The position numbers and the translations under genes were made by a program. From the NCBI GenBank assembly GCA_002452635.1, contig DKEU01000027.1, forward strand, positions 1 through 14,891: DNA of 14,891 nucleotides, read 5' to 3'. The notes beneath the pieces were generated by a model, which ran no database searches, had not been told where the DNA came from, and saw nothing but the letters and a program-made list of their open reading frames with translations. Shown piece after piece: positions 6,941 through 13,280 of the stretch. Each line of letters opens with the position of its first letter. The stretch's first letter is position 1. Source of the stretch: Desulfovibrionaceae bacterium UBA6814 (GTDB lineage: Bacteria; Desulfobacterota; Desulfovibrionia; Desulfovibrionales; Desulfovibrionaceae).

Positions 6941-8209
6941 CTAGGCTTCGCTGCCGGGCGTCTCGAACAGGGCGGCCAGGGCGGTGAGGTCTTCCAGGGG
7001 CACTTCGGTCTGGCCGCCGCCGGCCAGGTCCTTGGCCTGCACGGTGCCGCGGTTCAGCTCGTCCGCGCCGAGCAGCAGGCAGAAGCGGGCGCCGCTCTTG
7101 CCCGCGGCGCGCAGGCGGCTCTTGGGGCTGCCCGCGGTGAAGTCCATGTCCCCGCGCAGGCCCATGCCGCGCAGGCGCTGGGCCAGGGCCAGGGCCGCGC
7201 CGGCCGCCCCCTGGTCCAGGAGGGCCAGGAAGAAGTCCGGGGCCTCGGGTTTCACCCCGGGCAGGAGCATGGCCAGCCGCTCCATGCCGATGGCGAAGCC
7301 GATGCCCGCCACGTCCGGCCCGCCCAGGTCGCGGACGAGCCCGTCGTAGCGGCCGCCGCCGGCCACCGCGGTCTGGGACCCGATGTCCGAGGAGGTGATC
7401 TCGAAGGTGGTGCCCACGTAGTAGTCCAGGCCGCGCACCAGGCGGGGGTTCAGGGTGTACTCCACGCCCTGGGCGTCCAGGGCCGCGCGCAGGGACGCGA
7501 AGTGCGCGGCGCAGTCCGGGCACAGGTGGTCGGTGATGAGCGGCGCGCCCGCGGTGGCCGCCTTGCAGCCCGGCACCTTGCAGTCCAGCACCCGCAGGGG
7601 GTTGGTGTTGGTGCGGCGGCGGCAGTCCTCGCACAGGGCCGCGGGGGCCAGGCCCGAGAAGTAGTCCACGAGGGCCTGGCGGTAGCCCGGCCGGCACCGG
7701 GCGCAGCCCAGGGAGTTGAGCTCGAAGCAGAGCTTCTGCAGGCCCAGTTCGCGCAGGTAGGTCCAGAGCATGAGCAGGACCTCGGCGTCGGCCTCGGGCT
7801 CCTTGGGGCCGAGCAGCTCCGCGTCCAGCTGGTGGAACTGGCGCATGCGGCCCTTCTGGGGCCGCTCGTAGCGGAACATGGGGCCGAAGGAGAAGAGCTT
7901 CACCACCGGCTTCTCGGCGAAGACCTTGTTCTCGATGCAGGCGCGCATGATGCCCGCGGTGGCCTCGGGCCGCATGGTGAGGAGCCGGCCCTTGCGGTCC
8001 GGGAAGGTGTACATCTCCTTCTGCACCACGTCGGTCTCCTCGCCGATGGAGCGGGCGAAGAGTTCGGTCTTCTCCAGGACGGGCACGCGCAGCTCGGCGT
8101 AGCCGAAGCGGCCGAAGACCTCGCGGGCCACGGTCTCCAAGCGGGTGAAGGCGGTGGAGTCGGGCTCGAACAGGTCGGCCACGCCCTTGATTTTCTGGAT
8201 GGCGTTCAT
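6941..8209 (-). CDS. hisS: histidyl-tRNA synthetase
   Basis: Class II synthetase charging tRNA(His); 422 residues, normal length. Motif 2 is visible as FRYERPQKGRMRQFHQ (112-127), the HisA motif as LVRGLDYY (257-264), and motif 3 as GIGFAIGMERL (302-312). A C-terminal anticodon-binding domain begins near 325. The insertion domain carries four cysteine pairs: Cys169/172, 193/196, 210/215 and 230/233, absent from E. coli HisRS except for one Cys. This looks like one or two zinc sites (inference). ATG 8209 begins MNAIQKIKG, the usual family start, with GCGAGAGA just upstream; the frame is open further up only through a TTG in the leader. A candidate -35 box lies upstream. aspS follows after 133 bases. 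Confidence 0.95.
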   Translation of the reverse strand: MNAIQKIKGVADLFEPDSTAFTRLETVAREVFGRFGYAELRVPVLEKTELFARSIGEETDVVQKEMYTFPDRKGRLLTMRPEATAGIMRACIENKVFAEKPVVKLFSFGPMFRYERPQKGRMRQFHQLDAELLGPKEPEADAEVLLMLWTYLRELGLQKLCFELNSLGCARCRPGYRQALVDYFSGLAPAALCEDCRRRTNTNPLRVLDCKVPGCKAATAGAPLITDHLCPDCAAHFASLRAALDAQGVEYTLNPRLVRGLDYYVGTTFEITSSDIGSQTAVAGGGRYDGLVRDLGGPDVAGIGFAIGMERLAMLLPGVKPEAPDFFLALLDQGAAGAALALAQRLRGMGLRGDMDFTAGSPKSRLRAAGKSGARFCLLLGADELNRGTVQAKDLAGGGQTEVPLEDLTALAALFETPGSEA

Positions 8210-8225
8210 GGTCTCTCGCTTGCGG

Positions 8226-8250
8226 AAAAAATCCTGGGCAGCCAAGGCCC
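8226..8250 (-). terminator. terminator-like hairpin in the hisS leader
   Basis: On the minus strand GGGC-CTTGGCT-GCCC (8236-8239/8247-8250), or alternatively CCTTGG-CTG-CCCAGG with one mismatch (8233-8247), is followed within three or four bases by six T residues (8226-8231). It lies about 20 bases before the hisS start. It could end read-through from the lut-methyltransferase operon or act as an attenuator if transcription starts at the promoter candidate upstream. The stem is short. Confidence 0.3.
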
Positions 8251-8260
8251 GAGCCGCATT

Positions 8261-8289
8261 CCGTTAGTCCATCGCCGGGCCAATGTCAA
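8261..8289 (-). promoter_or_regulatory. hisS: possible hisS promoter (consensus -35, weak -10)
   Basis: Minus-strand TTGACA (8284-8289) matches the sigma-70 -35 consensus fully. At 17 bases follows TAACGG (8261-8266), which matches the -10 consensus at only the first two positions. It lies 20 bases after the methyltransferase stop and 50-80 bases before hisS. Confidence 0.35.
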
Positions 8290-8308
8290 AAGCGGGATGG
8301 GACGGGCG

Positions 8309-9037
8309 TCAGCCCAACTGGGGCTTCGCCTCGAAGGCTATGATGGGCGTCAGGGGCCGGCCGCCGTAGAGGTCCACGCGCAGGGCCGCGAACCCGCCCA
8401 GGCTCAGTGGCAGGGCGCAGTTGAGCCAGCGGCAGGGCAGGTTGTTGCGCCAGGTGAAGGCCGGTCCGGCCAGCACGCTGCCGGAGGCCATGGGCTTGGG
8501 GCCCAGGGCGTCGGTCACCAGGCGCCGCATCTCGCCCGGGGTGTACCAGTGCGCCCGGCGCAGCCGGCCGCGCCGGGCCCAGGGCCAGGTCCGGCCCTTT
8601 TCCAGGTAGTACAGGGAGCGGCGGTTCAGGAAGCCGATGAGCAGGCCCTTCTGGGCCACCCGCGCGGCCTCCTGCAGGACCTCCTCGGGCTCGCAGGTGA
8701 ACTCCAGCACCGTGAGCAGGACCGCGAAGTCGAACTCGTTGTCGTCAAAGGGCAGGTGGGCGGCGTCGCCTTGGTGCAGGTCCGCGCGGCTGCCCATGCG
8801 CTCCCGGGCGCGGCGCAGCATGTAGGGGTCGCGGTCCAGGCCGCTGACCTCGAACCCGGCCTCCCAGAAGGCCTCCAGGAACAGGCCCGGGCCGCAGCCG
8901 ATCTCCAGGAGCTTCTGCCCCCGCCGCGGCCACTCGGCGATGAGCCGCTCCAGGAGCGCCCGCTCCCGGGCATAGGCGAACGCCCCTGCCCGGGACAGGA
9001 ACCACTCCTCGTACCGGCGAACGGATTCCTGGTCCAT
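8309..9037 (-). CDS. class I SAM-dependent methyltransferase, fourth gene of the lut operon
   Basis: A 242-residue methyltransferase of unknown substrate. The SAM-binding motif I is LLEIGCGPG (43-51). GLDRD at 66-70 provides the acidic residue at the end of strand 2, DAAHLPFDD (91-99) is motif II, and FDFAVLLTVLEF (102-113) is motif III. The C-terminal part, with HWYTPGEMRRL (163-173), is the arrangement seen in UbiE/Methyltransf_11 enzymes acting on small molecules. ATG 9037 lies 10 bases after the lutC stop with GGGGA before it, so it is very probably co-transcribed with lutABC. A longer open frame upstream is a shadow of lutC. No lactate-related methylation is known to me, so it may simply travel with the operon or act on a quinone or other metabolite; I cannot tell which. 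Confidence 0.85.
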   Translation of the reverse strand: MDQESVRRYEEWFLSRAGAFAYARERALLERLIAEWPRRGQKLLEIGCGPGLFLEAFWEAGFEVSGLDRDPYMLRRARERMGSRADLHQGDAAHLPFDDNEFDFAVLLTVLEFTCEPEEVLQEAARVAQKGLLIGFLNRRSLYYLEKGRTWPWARRGRLRRAHWYTPGEMRRLVTDALGPKPMASGSVLAGPAFTWRNNLPCRWLNCALPLSLGGFAALRVDLYGGRPLTPIIAFEAKPQLG

Positions 9038-9047
9038 GGTCCCCAGC

Positions 9048-9734
9048 TTACGCGTTCTCCTCCACCGCCACAACCGCCAGGGTCGTCGGCCCGTGCACGC
9101 CGCGGACCTTGACCAGTTCGATGTCCGCGGTGGAGGAGGGGCCGGTGATGCAGTGGATCGCGCTGGGCGGCCGGCCGCTCGCATCGCGTTGGGCTTCCAG
9201 CCAGGGACCCAGGTCCGGGATGGCGGGCAGGAGGGCCGTCTCCCGGGTGACCAGGGCCAGGTGCACGGGCGGGAAGAGCGAGGTCGCGCGCTCCTGGCCG
9301 GGCCGGGCGGCCACGACCACGGTGCCGGACTCCAGGATCACCGCGTCGGCCCCGGTCACGCCCAGGTCGCACTCGGCCGCGGCCTCCTTGAATTCGGCCG
9401 GCCCCTGGTCCGGGAGCACCACCTCCACCCCGGCCTTGGCCAGGGTGTCGGCCAGACCCAGGCGGGCCAGGGCCGGGTGGTCCCAGAGCACGGCCCGCCG
9501 GACCCCGAAGGCCTTGACCAGGGAGGCCAGGGCTCCCCGGGCCTCGGCCGCGGAGCGGGCCAGGGCGAAGCGGCCGCCGCTGGCCGTGATCTCCCGGGAC
9601 AGGGCCGGCCAGTCCGGGGCGGACGCCTGGTTCGCAGCCGGGAAGGCCGGGGCCGCCGGCCCAGAGGTCACGGGCGCGCCGGCCAGGGCGTCTTCCAGGG
9701 CGGACAGTATGCGCTCGCGGGATTCGTCGCTCAC
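9048..9734 (-). CDS. lutC: lactate utilization protein LutC (LUD domain)
   Basis: Third component of the iron-sulfur L-lactate oxidising complex LutABC (also called LldG/YkgG), which converts lactate to pyruvate. The 228-residue protein is a single LUD domain with GVTGADAVILESGT (125-138) and, near the end, GPSSTADIE (198-206) and VRGVHGP (210-216), the family's conserved stretches. The region 20-40 is a low-complexity Pro/Ala linker. I choose the GTG at 9734: it overlaps the lutB stop as GTGA, has a strong GGAGG about eight to ten bases upstream, and gives the usual short N-terminal helix. It is followed after 10 bases by the methyltransferase gene. Confidence 0.93.
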   Translation of the reverse strand: MSDESRERILSALEDALAGAPVTSGPAAPAFPAANQASAPDWPALSREITASGGRFALARSAAEARGALASLVKAFGVRRAVLWDHPALARLGLADTLAKAGVEVVLPDQGPAEFKEAAAECDLGVTGADAVILESGTVVVAARPGQERATSLFPPVHLALVTRETALLPAIPDLGPWLEAQRDASGRPPSAIHCITGPSSTADIELVKVRGVHGPTTLAVVAVEENA

Positions 9735-11179
9735 GGCTGCTCCCCTCCGGGCTTTTGGGGCTTGAGCTGCCCGGCCAGGGCCGGCCAGGCCTTGCTGAAC
9801 GGGGTCTTGAGCCGGGGCGGCTTGCGGGTGCGGGTCCAGGCCCGCAGCCCCGGGGCCAGGCGGGAGGCCAGGGCCAGCGACGGATCGAGGACGCGGGCCA
9901 GGGCGGCGGCCGCCCGGAACAGGCCGGGCGAGCCCGCGACCTTGACGAAGAGCTTGGCCGCCCCCGGAGACAGGGGCGGGCCGCCGCGCTCGGCCGGGTT
10001 GGGGAAGCCGGGGTCCTCGGCGGCCTTGCGCCGGAGGGCCATGATGACCCCGGGCAGGTCGATGCGGGCCGGGCAGACCTCGGCGCAGGCCCCGCAGCCC
10101 GTGCAGGCGAAGGCCAGGTCCCGGCCCGAGCCCTTGCCCAGGAGCGGGGTCACGCAGGTGCCGATGGGGCCGCAGTATGGGCTGCCCCAGGCGTGGCCCC
10201 CGGCCTTCTCGTACACCGGGCAGACATTGAGGCAGGAGCCGCAGCGCAGGCAGCGCAGGGTCTGGCGCAGTTCCGGGTCGGCCAGGATGCGGGAGCGGCC
10301 GTTGTCCAGGAGCACCAGGTGGAAGCTGCGCGCCCCGTCGCGCTCGCCGTCGCGGCGCGGGCCGGCCAGGAAACTGGTGTAGGTGGACATCTTCTGGCCC
10401 GTGGCGCTGCGGGCCAGCACGGCCAGCACCGCCGCGGCGGAGGCCGCATCCGGCACCACCTTCTCGATGCCCATGACCGCGGCGTGCACCCGGGGCGCGG
10501 TGGTGCTCATGCGGATGTTGCCCTCGTTCTCCACCAGGACGATGGTCCCGGACTGCGCCAGGGCCAGGTTCGCGCCGGTGACGCCCAGGTCCGCGCGCAG
10601 GAAGCGGCGGCGCAGGGTGTCGCGGGCGATGCGGGTCAGCTCCTCGGGCTCCTCGGTGTAGTCCGCGCCCAGCTTCTTGGCGAAGAGCTCGCCCACCTGG
10701 CGGCGGTTCTTGTGGATGGCCGGGGCGATGATGTGGGAGGGCGGCTCGCCGGCCAACTGGATGATGTACTCGGCCAGGTCGGTCTCGTAGACCTCCAGGC
10801 CCGCGGCCTCCAGGGCCGGGTTCAACTGGATCTCCTCGGTCACCATGCTCTTGCCCTTGACCGCGGTGGTGGCCTCGGCCTCCTGGGCGATGTCCACCAG
10901 GATGGCGCAGGCCTCGGCCGCGTCGGCGGCCCAGTGCACGGTGCCGCCCAGGGCGGTGACGCTGCTCTCCAGTTTGCGCAGGAGCTCGGGCAGGCGGGCC
11001 AGGGCCGCGTCCTTCACGTCGCGCACCAGGTCCCGGGCCGCCTCGCCGCCGGCAAAGGCGGCGAACGCCTTCTTGCGGTTGCCCTGGAAGTGCAGGGCCG
11101 CGGCCCTGAGGTTGGCCTGGAGCTGGGCGTCGGCGCAGGCTGTGGCGGAGCGGGAGGCGAAGGTGGCGGGGCGGCTCAT
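9731..11179 (-). CDS. lutB: lactate utilization iron-sulfur protein LutB
   Basis: Electron-transfer subunit of the LutABC lactate oxidation complex (LldF/YkgF family). The 482 residues comprise a LUD domain (about 70-300, with GVTGANLALAQSGT at 199-212), two ferredoxin-type clusters CxxCxxCxxxCP at Cys310/313/316/320 and Cys359/362/365/369, and a C-terminal LutB_C-like region. Between the clusters, GSPYCGPIG (332-340) adds a further conserved Cys336. The second cluster CTGCGACAEVCP is canonical for 4Fe-4S binding. The ATG at 11179 overlaps the lutA stop as ATGA and has GGAGG seven bases upstream. The protein probably passes electrons from lactate to the membrane carrier pool; the partner is not visible in this window. 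Confidence 0.95.
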   Translation of the reverse strand: MSRPATFASRSATACADAQLQANLRAAALHFQGNRKKAFAAFAGGEAARDLVRDVKDAALARLPELLRKLESSVTALGGTVHWAADAAEACAILVDIAQEAEATTAVKGKSMVTEEIQLNPALEAAGLEVYETDLAEYIIQLAGEPPSHIIAPAIHKNRRQVGELFAKKLGADYTEEPEELTRIARDTLRRRFLRADLGVTGANLALAQSGTIVLVENEGNIRMSTTAPRVHAAVMGIEKVVPDAASAAAVLAVLARSATGQKMSTYTSFLAGPRRDGERDGARSFHLVLLDNGRSRILADPELRQTLRCLRCGSCLNVCPVYEKAGGHAWGSPYCGPIGTCVTPLLGKGSGRDLAFACTGCGACAEVCPARIDLPGVIMALRRKAAEDPGFPNPAERGGPPLSPGAAKLFVKVAGSPGLFRAAAALARVLDPSLALASRLAPGLRAWTRTRKPPRLKTPFSKAWPALAGQLKPQKPGGEQP

Positions 11180-11907
11180 GACGCGCCTCCGCTATCCAAG
11201 ACCTCGGCCAGGTGCAGGCACCGGAGGTTCTTGTCCGGGAAATTCTTCTCCAGGTGGCCGCGCAGGTTGAGCAGGCAGCTCGGCTCGGCGCAGATGACCG
11301 CCGCGGCTCCGGTGGCCACCAGGTCCTCGGCCTTTTCCGCGGTGAGCGCGGCCGAGACCTCGGGGAACTGCACGGAGAAGGTCCCGCCGAACCCGCAGCA
11401 GGTGGCGGGCCGGGAGGGCTCGCGCAGGTCCAGGCCGCGGACCTTGGCCAGGAGCTTGCGCGGCTGCTCGCGCACGCCCAGGGTGCGGGAGACCTGGCAG
11501 GAGTCGTGGTACGCCGCCACCAGGGGCAACTCCGCGCCCAGGTCGTCGGCGCCCAGCACGTCCACCAGGAACTGGGACAGCTCATAGGTCCGTTCCGCCA
11601 GGGCGCGGGCCGCCGCGGCCCGGGCGGGGTCGCCGGCCAGGAGCTTGGGATAGGCCTTGACCATGGCCACGCAGGAGCCCGAGGGGGCCACCACCGGGTC
11701 CGGGCCGTGGAACACTTCCAGGAAGCGGCGGGCCAGGTCCCGGGCCTCGGCCGAACGGCCGGACTTGTACAGGGGCTGGCCGCAGCAGGTCTGGCCCTCG
11801 GGCAGGGACACCTCGGCCCCGGCGCGGGCCAGCACCCGGGCCGTGGCCGCGGCGATCTCCGGGGCCAGGTTCTCCACCAGGCAGGGCACGAAGAGTTGGA
11901 CGCGCAC
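11176..11907 (-). CDS. lutA: lactate utilization protein LutA (CCG-domain Fe-S protein)
   Basis: First component of LutABC (LldE/YkgE). The 243 residues contain two cysteine-rich CCG domains: TCCGQPLYKSG (40-50) and ATCCGFGGTFS (168-178), with partner cysteines at Cys9, Cys79, Cys137, Cys206 and Cys211. These CCG domains bind unusual Fe-S clusters in heterodisulfide-reductase-like proteins. The start is chosen at GTG 11907, giving MRVQLFVPCLVENL, the usual LutA N-terminus; the ribosome binding site there is weak. In-frame ATGs at 11961 and 11964 would add a Pro/Arg-rich leader encoded by a perfect hairpin, which I regard as 5' untranslated. The stop overlaps the lutB start by 4 bases. No lactate permease is present in the window. 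Confidence 0.93.
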   Translation of the reverse strand: MRVQLFVPCLVENLAPEIAAATARVLARAGAEVSLPEGQTCCGQPLYKSGRSAEARDLARRFLEVFHGPDPVVAPSGSCVAMVKAYPKLLAGDPARAAAARALAERTYELSQFLVDVLGADDLGAELPLVAAYHDSCQVSRTLGVREQPRKLLAKVRGLDLREPSRPATCCGFGGTFSVQFPEVSAALTAEKAEDLVATGAAAVICAEPSCLLNLRGHLEKNFPDKNLRCLHLAEVLDSGGAS

Positions 11908-11927
11908 GGGCTCACTCGCAGGGTTGC

Positions 11928-11950
11928 GCCCGCCCGGAAGCCGGGCGGGC
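11928..11950 (-). promoter_or_regulatory. lutA: perfect 10-bp GC hairpin just upstream of lutA
   Basis: On the minus strand GCCCGCCCGG-CTT-CCGGGCGGGC forms a perfect ten-pair stem with a three-base loop. It ends 20 bases before the lutA GTG and begins at the predicted 5' end of the mRNA. No T run follows, so it is not an intrinsic terminator; an mRNA-stabilising or translation-limiting structure is possible (inference). Confidence 0.55.
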
Positions 11951-11959
11951 AAGGCCCGC

Positions 11960-11988
11960 ATCATGCCCCCAACCCCGCGGCAGTTCAA
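11960..11988 (-). promoter_or_regulatory. lutA: candidate lutABC promoter
   Basis: Minus-strand TTGAAC (11983-11988) and CATGAT (11960-11965), each 4 of 6 to sigma-70 consensus, are spaced by exactly 17 bases. They lie between the upstream terminator and lutA. The -10 box coincides with in-frame ATGs, which is a further reason to prefer the later GTG start. Confidence 0.4.
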
Positions 11989-11995
11989 GCCGTTT

Positions 11996-12012
11996 GTCCG
12001 GCCGCGCCGGAC
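11996..12012. promoter_or_regulatory. palindrome upstream of the lut promoter, possible operator
   Basis: GTCCGGC-CGC-GCCGGAC, a perfect inverted repeat with seven-base arms, lies 7 bases upstream of the candidate -35 box and between it and the tpx terminator. The position suits an activator or repressor site. No regulator gene is visible nearby, and such words are easier to find by chance in GC-rich DNA. Confidence 0.4.
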
Positions 12013-12019
12013 GGGGCGT

Positions 12020-12064
12020 AAAACCGCCGGGAACGGCGCGCACTGCACGCGCCGCTCCCGGCGG
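12020..12064 (-). terminator. tpx: intrinsic terminator of the flavoprotein-tpx operon
   Basis: A 17-pair stem (12048-12064 with 12024-12040) with loop TGCAGTG begins 19 bases after the tpx stop, followed directly by TTTT (12020-12023) on the minus strand. The single non-Watson-Crick position is a G:U pair in the minus-strand RNA but an A:C mismatch in the plus-strand RNA, which supports minus-strand function. Confidence 0.8.
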
Positions 12065-12083
12065 ATTCAGGCGGGGGGTTCCG

Positions 12084-12590
12084 CTAGGCCGCGGCCTTGG
12101 CCACGGCGGCCAGCACCGCGGCGTAGTCCGGCTCGTCCGCGACCTCGGGCACCAATTGGGTGTAGGTCACCTTGCCGTCCTTGCCCACCACGAACACGGC
12201 CCGGGCCAGCAGGCGCAGGGCCTTGATGAGCACGCCCCAGTTGTTGCCGAAGGAGGCGTCCCGGTGGTCGGACAGGGTCTGCACGTGGTCCACCCCGGCG
12301 GCCCCGCACCAGCGGGCCTGGGCAAAGGGCAGGTCCATGCTCACCACCAGGATCTTCACGTCCTTGCCCAGCTTGCCCGCCTCCTGGTTGAAGCGGCGGG
12401 TCTCGGTGTCGCAGGTGGGGGTGTCCAGGGAGGGCACGGCGCAGATCACCAGCACTTTTCCCTTGTAATCGTTCAGGGTCTTGGGCGCGAGGCCGTTGTC
12501 CACCAGGGTGAAGACCGGGGCCGGGTCGCCCGGCTTGGGCAGGTTGCCGGCCAGGTTCACGGGGTTTCCCTTCAGGGTGACGGAAGCCAT
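12084..12590 (-). CDS. tpx: thiol peroxidase (atypical 2-Cys peroxiredoxin)
   Basis: Reduces hydrogen peroxide and alkyl hydroperoxides using thioredoxin. The 168-residue product matches the usual Tpx length. The peroxidatic centre SLDTPTC (54-60) gives Cys60 with Thr57, and Arg65 or Arg66 follows. The resolving cysteine is Cys95 in DLPFAQARWCG (86-96), the Tpx pattern for an intramolecular disulfide. Three in-frame ATGs are close together; I choose 12590 because AAGGAG (12599-12604) is then eight bases away and the product begins MASVTLKGNP as Tpx proteins do. The ATG at 12596 would be only two bases from it. It is 19 bases downstream of the flavoprotein gene and is followed by a strong terminator, so the pair forms a small oxidative-stress operon. 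Confidence 0.95.
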   Translation of the reverse strand: MASVTLKGNPVNLAGNLPKPGDPAPVFTLVDNGLAPKTLNDYKGKVLVICAVPSLDTPTCDTETRRFNQEAGKLGKDVKILVVSMDLPFAQARWCGAAGVDHVQTLSDHRDASFGNNWGVLIKALRLLARAVFVVGKDGKVTYTQLVPEVADEPDYAAVLAAVAKAAA

Positions 12591-12609
12591 GGGCATGTCT
12601 CCTTCGGTC

Positions 12610-13167
12610 CTAGGCAAAGACCTTGTTGTTCTTGAGTGTTTCCGCCAGGCGGGCGAGGTTCGCGCCGTGCGCCCGGGCGGCTTCGAGTTGGCTGTCGTCC
12701 AGGCCCTTGGGCGAGAGGTCCTCGTTGTGCGCCCGGCCGTAGGGGCCCCACTGCAGGCCGGCCTTGGCGTAGCCCCCCAGGTGCTTGGACAGGGGCAGGA
12801 TGACCAGGCCCAGTTCGGCCAGGTTGGTGAGCATGCCGAGCATGGTCAGCTCCACGCCGCCGCCGCCGTTGCCGAAGCCCGAGCCCGAGGCGAAGACCGC
12901 ACCGGCCTTGCCCACCAGCAGGTTCTTCATCCAGGCCGCGCTGCAATGGGAGTCGATGAACTTCTTCACGCGCCAGTCCATGCCGCCCATGTGCACGGGC
13001 GAGCCCAGCGCGATGCCGTCCGCGGCCACCAGGTCGTCCAGGGTGGCGGCCTCGGCCTCCTTGACGAGTGCGGTTCCTCCTGCGGACTGCACGCCCTCGG
13101 CCAGGGCCTCGGCCATCTTCCGGGTGCTGCCGTAATCGCTGGCAAAGACGATGAGTATGTTCGCCAT
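12610..13167 (-). CDS. flavodoxin-fold NAD(P)H oxidoreductase, WrbA-like
   Basis: Probable FMN-binding flavoprotein of 185 residues. The N-terminus shows the flavodoxin phosphate-binding loop FASDYGSTR (8-16). Further family segments are ALGSPVHMGGMDWRVKKFID (53-72) and ASGSGFGNGGGGVELT (93-108), in the positions where WrbA has its FMN ring-binding loops. Quinone reductase activity, as in WrbA, is inferred. Cys75 is the only cysteine. The ATG at 13167 has AAGGAG seven bases upstream; the longer frame runs into the promoter region. It is the first gene of a two-gene unit with tpx, suggesting a part in redox or peroxide defence. It could also be a plain flavodoxin-like protein with another electron partner. 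Confidence 0.85.
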   Translation of the reverse strand: MANILIVFASDYGSTRKMAEALAEGVQSAGGTALVKEAEAATLDDLVAADGIALGSPVHMGGMDWRVKKFIDSHCSAAWMKNLLVGKAGAVFASGSGFGNGGGGVELTMLGMLTNLAELGLVILPLSKHLGGYAKAGLQWGPYGRAHNEDLSPKGLDDSQLEAARAHGANLARLAETLKNNKVFA

Positions 13168-13201
13168 GGTGGTTCTCCTTGGTCGTACGCGATGAAAAGC
13201 C

Positions 13202-13219
13202 GGCCGGAAGATTCCGGCC
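13202..13219. promoter_or_regulatory. palindrome downstream of the -10 box, possible operator
   Basis: Minus strand GGCCGGAA-TC-TTCCGGCC, a perfect inverted repeat with eight-base arms, lies roughly from +4 to +21 of the predicted transcript. It shares the half-site GCCGGA/TCCGGC with the second palindrome in the promoter spacer, which suggests two sites for one dimeric regulator. Confidence 0.5.
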
Positions 13220-13229
13220 CCAATGGTAC

Positions 13230-13257
13230 ATGGTAGCCGGAGTCCGGCTTCTGTCAA
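13230..13257 (-). promoter_or_regulatory. sigma-70-type promoter of flavoprotein-tpx operon, with spacer palindrome
   Basis: Minus-strand TTGACA (13252-13257) is a full -35 consensus. TACCAT (13230-13235) follows at 16 bases and matches the -10 at four of six positions. The spacer is almost filled by the palindrome AGCCGGA-C-TCCGGCT (13235-13249), where a bound repressor would block polymerase. TACCAT occurs a second time at 13223-13228. The -35 begins 24 bases after the CDF stop codon. Confidence 0.6.
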
Positions 13258-13280
13258 GCGGGAGGGAGGAAAAAGGGGGG

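Noticed and set aside
8210..8245. Alternative upstream TTG start adding 12 residues to HisRS, or a leader peptide
   Set aside because: The TTG sits inside the hairpin, has no ribosome site, and HisRS homologues begin with the MNAIQKIKG-type start at 8209.
7502..9112. 536-codon plus-strand open frame opposite hisS and the methyltransferase
   Set aside because: Same shadow composition. It spans two unrelated genes and their intergenic region, which argues against a real protein.
9755..11587. 610-codon plus-strand open frame opposite lutB and lutA
   Set aside because: Antisense shadow of well-supported Fe-S protein genes, with shadow-type composition and no family motifs.
9735..11915. N-terminal extension of the lutC frame through lutB and lutA
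   Set aside because: Off-frame shadow; LutC homology begins at the GTG at 9734, which has a strong ribosome binding site.
11908..12048. Longer LutA from upstream in-frame starts
   Set aside because: The added residues are Arg/Pro-rich, encoded by a palindrome and a likely promoter; the LutA family starts at MxVxLFVPC.
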